Shown here: one piece after another, positions 32,463-36,944 of the stretch
Layout: the number at the start of each line of letters is the position of its first letter
How positions within the stretch are numbered: the first letter of the stretch is position 1
Assembly: GCA_020720455.1 (NCBI GenBank)
Contig: DYOQ01000003.1
Span: 1-36,944 of the forward strand
Length of the DNA: 36,944 nucleotides
Source of the DNA: Bdellovibrio sp.
GTDB lineage: Bacteria; Bdellovibrionota; Bacteriovoracia; Bacteriovoracales; Bacteriovoracaceae
Direction: 5' to 3'
The notes under the pieces: generated by a model
What the model was told of the DNA's origin: nothing
The model's database searches: none
Seen by the model: the letters and a program-made list of their open reading frames with translations, nothing else
Made by a program: the position numbers and the translations under genes

Positions 32463-33779
32463 ATGAAAGTAAGTAGTAGCGATAGCACATTGTCACTTTC
32501 GTTATGGAGAAGATACGTCATTTTTTCATTGGCAGTGTCAGTGATGATAATGTTTGTAGATATCGCTAGGTATAATTTTGAAGCGATCTCATTCTTTCCT
32601 TCTCTGTTTGTTCTTATTAACTATTTTTATTACATGAACATTAAAGAGTACGATGAATCAATGAATGCTAATATTCTTTTTTTCACTCAGATTATAGCAC
32701 TAGTAGGAATGGGTTTTGAGCATAACTATTTGGCCCCATTTTTTGTCACGGTCGTTCCGGTCTCTTTTGGTATATTGTATTGTTTGCTTAATTTTCAAAT
32801 GTTAAGAAGACATTGTGATAATTATACAAGAAGGGCAGTGTTACCCTTTATTGTTTTATTTTGTAGCTACCTTGCCGGATATGGAATAACTAAGGTGACA
32901 CCAATGGTGCTAGTTGAACTTTCACTTTGGATGTTCTTTTTATTGTGGGCAGGGGCCATTAGTTACTATGGTGGAAAAGAGGTACAGGATCGTCACTACC
33001 CCAAGTTTGGTGGACAAAGAAGTCTTGGTGAAAATGGTCTTAGTGAAGTTTCGGTAGATAGAATTTTTTTTCATGACATAATAAATTCGACACATGGGAT
33101 GTCGCTGTTTCTTTCTAATAGGATAAATTCAGGAAGTGGTGTTAGTGCTAAAGAGTGCAAAAGGATCGATGAAGAGATAAAGTTAATTCAGATAATGTTG
33201 AAAGACCATTTTGGAATGAATCATCGAAATTTGGAAAAAGTTGAGCAGATGGTTCCGCTGGTATCTGTTGCTGAGCGGTTGATTGGTTATGTTAGAAATT
33301 ATCTTCCGGAATCAGAAGTTAACTGTAAGATGACTTTTAATGGAATGGTTGCGCCAGGAGGCATTGAGTTTATTCCATTAAATGTCATGGTTGACTACCC
33401 ATCGCTCTATAGGATTATTGTTAATTTAGTAAAAAATATTAAAGAGGAAGGTTCTAAAGATATCATGTTTGATATTTCGGTTGACGGTGGTTGGTTACGC
33501 TTAAAAACAATGAATAAAATTTTTAAGTTATCATCAGATGGCGAAAACATGATAGACAATCTTAAAGATATGATCACGGGAAAAGTTGGTGTCGATTACA
33601 AAAGTAAGAAGCTAGAGCGTGGTGTTGGGCTAGAGTCAATTTTTTCAATCTGTGCAGCTTGTGGTGGTAAGTTTGATTTTTGTCTTGAAGATGGCCATTG
33701 GGCAAATAGAGTTGATCTGCCTATCAAAATAGTTGACGATAGCGTTCACGATAAGAATGAGCATAAAAAAGCCGCTTAA
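32463..33779 (+). CDS. membrane histidine kinase with HDxxN motif
   Basis: 438 residues. Five to six membrane helices (about 16-165) form the sensor part, followed by a short linker. The phosphoacceptor block FFHDIINSTHGM (203-213; H204) is the HDxxN type seen in SpoOB/CitA/LytS-like kinases. An ATPase domain follows: N-box IIVNLVKNIKEE with N321 and N325, and GVGLESIFSICAACGG (387-402) as the G-box. The D-box (G1, DxGxG) is not clear, so ATP affinity may differ from typical kinases. No response-regulator gene is adjacent. The ATG at 32463 is chosen over in-frame upstream starts inside cpaF, since it follows the cpaF stop (32461) by one base. Confidence 0.75.
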   Translation: MKVSSSDSTLSLSLWRRYVIFSLAVSVMIMFVDIARYNFEAISFFPSLFVLINYFYYMNIKEYDESMNANILFFTQIIALVGMGFEHNYLAPFFVTVVPVSFGILYCLLNFQMLRRHCDNYTRRAVLPFIVLFCSYLAGYGITKVTPMVLVELSLWMFFLLWAGAISYYGGKEVQDRHYPKFGGQRSLGENGLSEVSVDRIFFHDIINSTHGMSLFLSNRINSGSGVSAKECKRIDEEIKLIQIMLKDHFGMNHRNLEKVEQMVPLVSVAERLIGYVRNYLPESEVNCKMTFNGMVAPGGIEFIPLNVMVDYPSLYRIIVNLVKNIKEEGSKDIMFDISVDGGWLRLKTMNKIFKLSSDGENMIDNLKDMITGKVGVDYKSKKLERGVGLESIFSICAACGGKFDFCLEDGHWANRVDLPIKIVDDSVHDKNEHKKAA

Positions 33780-33826
33780 AAATATCCTCATATTGCAAAA
33801 TATCCATATTAAGTTAATCTGTTTGT

Positions 33827-35014
33827 ATGGTTAGATTAAGTTTGTTTTTTATTTTGCTGATATTTTATTCTAGCAATCTTTTTGCTAAGGCAAAGGTATA
33901 CAGAATTGCTCCAGAAACAGTTAACATCGAAGGGGTTGAGTTTAGTTTTGATGCAAGTCGTTTTTCTACTAATGGTTGGTATGATAGCGAAGGGAACAAA
34001 ACAGGGATGTCATCTGATCTAAGTTATACCAGTACATCGGGAGAGATTATTGGTAGATATGGCTTTTCTCATAGCTTAGAATTTAGAGGAGGTGTTAGAG
34101 GTCGCAGAAATAACTCCTATACTGAGGGCGTTCACGATCTTTATCGAACAGGCCTCGAATCATTTCTACTTGGTGGTAAATACTATCTTCCACAGGAAAA
34201 CCACTGGGATTTGGGGTTTGATGTTCAACTAAGAAGGTCATTTTATACAAATCCAGATTCACAAAGTGGAACCGTTCCAGCTGATGAGATAACTCTAGGT
34301 GACGATGGAATGGATCTCTTTGCGAATGTGCTTCTAGGGCATCGATCAACAATCTTTAATCTATCTATGAACCTTGGATATAGAAGACCTGCAAACGATC
34401 TTAGTGATGAAATAATTTTTGGTGCTGAGGCCGCTTGGGCATATTTTAATAGAGCAGCACTTGTTCTTGGAGTTAAAGGTTCACTCTCTTTAGGAACTGA
34501 TCAATATAGTGAATCACCAAGTTTAAAGCCGACAGAAAATACAGGCAATACGAGACTTTTTAATAGCATAAATCAAAGTTACACAGCTCCATATGCAGGA
34601 ATTAATTTTTTAATTGGTGAAGTGCGACTATCTGGAAGGGTTGCATATTATGCTGCAGGAGTCTCAACTGATAGTGGTATCGAAACATCTCTGAAATTAG
34701 AAATTAGTTCTGGTGGAAAAACTATAGAGAAAATAATTGATAATAAGTTTAAAGAGTATGATATAGAAGCCTCTGTGGTTAAAGTCTCCCCTCGTGGTGT
34801 GTTTTTAAAGATTGATAAAGGACAGACATCAGCGATAGAAAAAGGGATGAAAATTGATATTTATAAAGCCGACTATTTTGATAAGAATATATTGGTAGCG
34901 CACGGTTATATTCATGAGGTAAAACCTGAGTTTGCGATTGTAAAAGTTGTCAAAACCTATCGGGAAAACATTTCGATTGAGATAGGTTTTTTGGCAAGAG
35001 GATACGAAGAATAA
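33827..35014 (+). CDS. outer-membrane barrel with C-terminal beta domain
   Basis: 395 residues. Signal peptide about 1-20 (SSNLFA-KA), a barrel-like region (about 30-290) with long alternating strands such as DLGFDVQLRRSFY and FNLSMNLGYRRP, then a C-terminal domain (about 305-393): IEASVVKVSPRGVFLKIDKG, GMKIDIYKADYF, FAIVKVVKT. This last part resembles the small beta domain at the end of FlgT-type and other envelope proteins (pattern: V..V...g..v.l..G....v..G....vy). No family recognised for the barrel. It follows the kinase gene by 47 bases, so it may or may not share the transcript. Confidence 0.65.
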   Translation: MVRLSLFFILLIFYSSNLFAKAKVYRIAPETVNIEGVEFSFDASRFSTNGWYDSEGNKTGMSSDLSYTSTSGEIIGRYGFSHSLEFRGGVRGRRNNSYTEGVHDLYRTGLESFLLGGKYYLPQENHWDLGFDVQLRRSFYTNPDSQSGTVPADEITLGDDGMDLFANVLLGHRSTIFNLSMNLGYRRPANDLSDEIIFGAEAAWAYFNRAALVLGVKGSLSLGTDQYSESPSLKPTENTGNTRLFNSINQSYTAPYAGINFLIGEVRLSGRVAYYAAGVSTDSGIETSLKLEISSGGKTIEKIIDNKFKEYDIEASVVKVSPRGVFLKIDKGQTSAIEKGMKIDIYKADYFDKNILVAHGYIHEVKPEFAIVKVVKTYRENISIEIGFLARGYEE

Positions 35015-35082
35015 AAAACTTAGTTTCATTTATTTAAACGATGAAGTATCATTAAATGGTAACTTTAAAAGAGGATATGTTT

Positions 35083-35823
35083 GTGATGTGTATTAAAACT
35101 GTTGTCGCCTTACTTATTATGTTGCTCTTATCCACACCAGTTTTGGCCAAGAGATTTAGTAGCCAGTACTGTGAGTTTGAATTACCTGCTGGTTGGTCAT
35201 GTGCTCTTGAAGGGGCCGAGTGGGTTTGTCAAGCAAGTAGCAAGGATCGTCAAAAAGAAGCAATTATTATTTTGGCAGCAAAGCATAGAGGGACACAGGA
35301 TTCACTAGAATCGTATGAGGATTACTTAAAAAAAGTAAAGACATTTACAATCCCTGGCGGCAAAACACAAATATCTGAACCAAAATATACAAAGAGTATG
35401 AAAGTAAACGATCAAACATGGATCGATTCGCTACATATGGCCAGTGAGGTTCCAGGTTTTTTCACTAGATACCTTGCAACAGTTAAAGAGGATCTAGGTG
35501 TTGCTGTTACTTTCTCCGTAGCAAAAGACCATTACGATAGCTACAAAGGTGTTTTTGATAATATCATCAACAGTATGAGGGTTTTTAGAAATAAAGGGGC
35601 AACTAGTGGTGTCTCTGTTTTAAAAACAAATGAGCATGCTGATGGAGATCTTCCAATTTTTATTCCTGAAGATGGTACTGCTGGACAAAGACAAGGCAAG
35701 GGTAAATCAGCAGGTGCGGGTGCTGGTGCTACTGCAAATCTAATTTTGATAGTGCTAGCAGCAGCTGGTGTAGGTGGCTTCCTATATCTTAAAAAGAAAG
35801 GTAAGAATAAGAAGAAAAAATAA
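35083..35823 (+). CDS. exported protein with C-terminal anchor and basic tail
   Basis: About 246 residues. Signal peptide (VVALLIMLLLSTPVLA), then a domain of roughly 150 residues (FELPAGWSCALEGAEWVCQA ... VAVTFSVAKDHYDSYKGVFD), whose FELPxGW opening and closing helix recall the PsbP/DcrB/MOG1-like fold, then a Gly/Ala-rich linker, a hydrophobic helix (LILIVLAAAGVGGFLYL) and a lysine-rich tail KKKGKNKKKK. The tail after the helix suggests a periplasmic domain tethered with its end in the cytosol. Start choice is uncertain: AGAGG at 35070-35074 lies 8 bases before GTG 35083; ATG 35086 and ATG 35056 are also open. Function unknown. Confidence 0.62.
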   Translation: MMCIKTVVALLIMLLLSTPVLAKRFSSQYCEFELPAGWSCALEGAEWVCQASSKDRQKEAIIILAAKHRGTQDSLESYEDYLKKVKTFTIPGGKTQISEPKYTKSMKVNDQTWIDSLHMASEVPGFFTRYLATVKEDLGVAVTFSVAKDHYDSYKGVFDNIINSMRVFRNKGATSGVSVLKTNEHADGDLPIFIPEDGTAGQRQGKGKSAGAGAGATANLILIVLAAAGVGGFLYLKKKGKNKKKK

Positions 35824-35825
35824 TC

Positions 35826-36944
35826 TTACTTAGCATCTTTTTCTAGCAAAATAGGATACGCTGATTTTAAATATCTAGTAGTAATAATTTTAAAGATTGG
35901 CGTATCGTCCTTTGCATTTATATCGCTTTGAGTATCAAACTTATAATTTTGTTTCATATACTCACTATTTTCTTCTCCACCTTCAGATGCTCCATTGTTA
36001 CTTAATCCTTGTTTTTTGTAATCAAATTCAAAACCAGGAATATCAACTGCCCCACTTTGTTTTTCAGGAGCCTCCTTTTCTGCTTTTTTATCACCACTGC
36101 CTTGAGATTCACTGGTAGTTGATGTATCAGTAAGTGACAACGATGATGGCCGAATAGGTGGGACCGCATCCTTTAATGTATTAAGATCAGTTGGAGACAA
36201 TTTTTTCAATCCATCTTTGATAATATCCTTAAATTTTGCAGCTGCAAGATTTTTACCTTCATTAAAATTAAGTTTTCCAGCATCTGCTTTATTTTTATTA
36301 ATTTTGCCTTCAAGCGCAGAAATCTCTTTGCTTATCCCTTTTGCTAGTTTTCCAAACTCAGATTTATCAAAAGTTGATTTGTCGTATGTATTACCTTTGT
36401 ATTTGTTATTTGCAAATCCAGACAGCTTGCTCATCGCATCTGTTGCAACGCTACCATCTCCCAAGTTTCCTGTTTTTATGGTGCTTAGTTCTGAAACCTT
36501 ACATGTATCAGTCAGAGCACAGTTACAATTTTCATCTGTATTTGCCTCTCCTGTACTACCAGTAATACATCCAGTCGCCTTTGCTTCAATTGGATCTTTG
36601 TCGCTATCATCATGTGCCGCTATAGTGTTACTTGCATCTGTGGCCGCCATACTTCCGCCGCCTCTACCAGATAATCCACTTCCTGTTGTATTGCTTTCCA
36701 TCGCACTTACTAGTTCATTGTATTGCTCTGCTCTTTTCTTAAGTGCTTCAGCAATTTTTTCATGCTTTGTCGATACGTAGTATGACATACCTGCGAGTGC
36801 TCCAAATACTACGGCCCTAGTCGTCGCACTTTCTAAACTCTTTTTCATATATATCTGAATTGGCCCATACAGAGTTGCTAATGCTGCTGCCGCTCCTCCT
36901 ACAAGCCCTGTTTGAGCTGCACTAAATGCAATTGCGCTTGGGAA
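35826..36944 (-). CDS. low-complexity membrane protein, 5' end off the window
   Basis: The frame is open from the right edge at 36944, so the gene is partial. An internal ATG at 36848 would give 340 residues, but 32 further codons (FPSAIAFSAAQTGLVGGAAA ...) continue upstream in the same frame. That adds a Gly/Ala-rich segment before a second hydrophobic stretch (VVFGALAGMSYYVS). After it come a helical stretch, a Gly/Ser/Thr-rich part with a four-cysteine cluster (CITGS..., CNC, CK), long charged Lys-rich helices (about 150-230 of the 340) and a C-terminal LKSAYPILLEK block. No family recognised. Its stop is 2 bases from the stop of the convergent gene. Confidence 0.6.
   Translation of the reverse strand, partial: FPSAIAFSAAQTGLVGGAAAALATLYGPIQIYMKKSLESATTRAVVFGALAGMSYYVSTKHEKIAEALKKRAEQYNELVSAMESNTTGSGLSGRGGGSMAATDASNTIAAHDDSDKDPIEAKATGCITGSTGEANTDENCNCALTDTCKVSELSTIKTGNLGDGSVATDAMSKLSGFANNKYKGNTYDKSTFDKSEFGKLAKGISKEISALEGKINKNKADAGKLNFNEGKNLAAAKFKDIIKDGLKKLSPTDLNTLKDAVPPIRPSSLSLTDTSTTSESQGSGDKKAEKEAPEKQSGAVDIPGFEFDYKKQGLSNNGASEGGEENSEYMKQNYKFDTQSDINAKDDTPIFKIITTRYLKSAYPILLEKDAK

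Noticed and set aside
36217-36780. 187-codon plus-strand frame opposite the low-complexity membrane protein
   Set aside because: A Leu/Ser-rich mirror of a Lys/Glu-rich coding strand, without a ribosome site; a shadow frame.

Overview
The window looks like chromosome of a low-G+C Gram-negative bacterium with an elaborate cell envelope. It encodes BamB, a YfgM-like partner, several outer-membrane beta-barrels, many lipoproteins and signal peptides, a chemoreceptor, a class III nucleotide cyclase and secreted hydrolases (subtilase, endonuclease I). This mix, the base composition and the many family-less secreted proteins fit predatory Bdellovibrionota of the Bacteriovorax/Halobacteriovorax type. 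That placement is inference from content, not from a marker gene. No rRNA, tRNA, CRISPR array, phage or insertion sequence was recognised. Genes are tightly packed on both strands, with short overlaps even between convergent genes.

Layout. 1-417: no intact gene, only a possible decayed reading frame on the minus strand. 418-5003: MFS transporter, membrane-anchored ankyrin protein, RlmL-like rRNA methyltransferase, a Cys-rich small protein next to a single-domain response regulator, and an RRM RNA-binding protein. 5165-6541: minus-strand envelope operon of two beta-barrel proteins and a 30-residue membrane peptide. 6679-9526: yfgM-like gene, bamB and fbp, behind a good TTGACA/TAGAAT promoter. 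9523-12984: DUF4156-like lipoprotein, an unknown lipoprotein, and a 691-residue secreted protein with a probable permuted papain-type (NlpC/P60-like) site. 13006-13590: RelBE-type toxin-antitoxin operon with its promoter and operator. 13570-17746: AGCS amino-acid/sodium symporter, secreted endonuclease I, TGS-uridine kinase fusion, small membrane protein. 17754-22333: unknown anchored protein, then an operon of a polytopic membrane protein, a vWA lipoprotein and a methyl-accepting chemotaxis protein. 22384-24945: divergent subtilase and porin-like genes.

25066-35823 is a long plus-strand run: cyclase fused to a degenerate HD-GYP domain, dolichol/phytol-kinase-like CTP-dependent kinase, SlyD-like isomerase lacking the chaperone insert, unknown membrane protein, exported Hsp20-like protein, cupredoxin-like protein that appears to use an ATT start codon, CpaF-type secretion ATPase, histidine kinase with an HDxxN motif, beta-barrel protein with a C-terminal beta domain, and a signal-peptide protein with a basic tail. 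A large low-complexity membrane protein runs off the right edge on the minus strand.

The best candidates for undescribed systems are the membrane protein/vWA lipoprotein/chemoreceptor operon (18488-22333) and the envelope module 28541-33779, where an orphan CpaF ATPase sits between periplasmic proteins and a sensor kinase with no pilus or secretion-platform genes in view.
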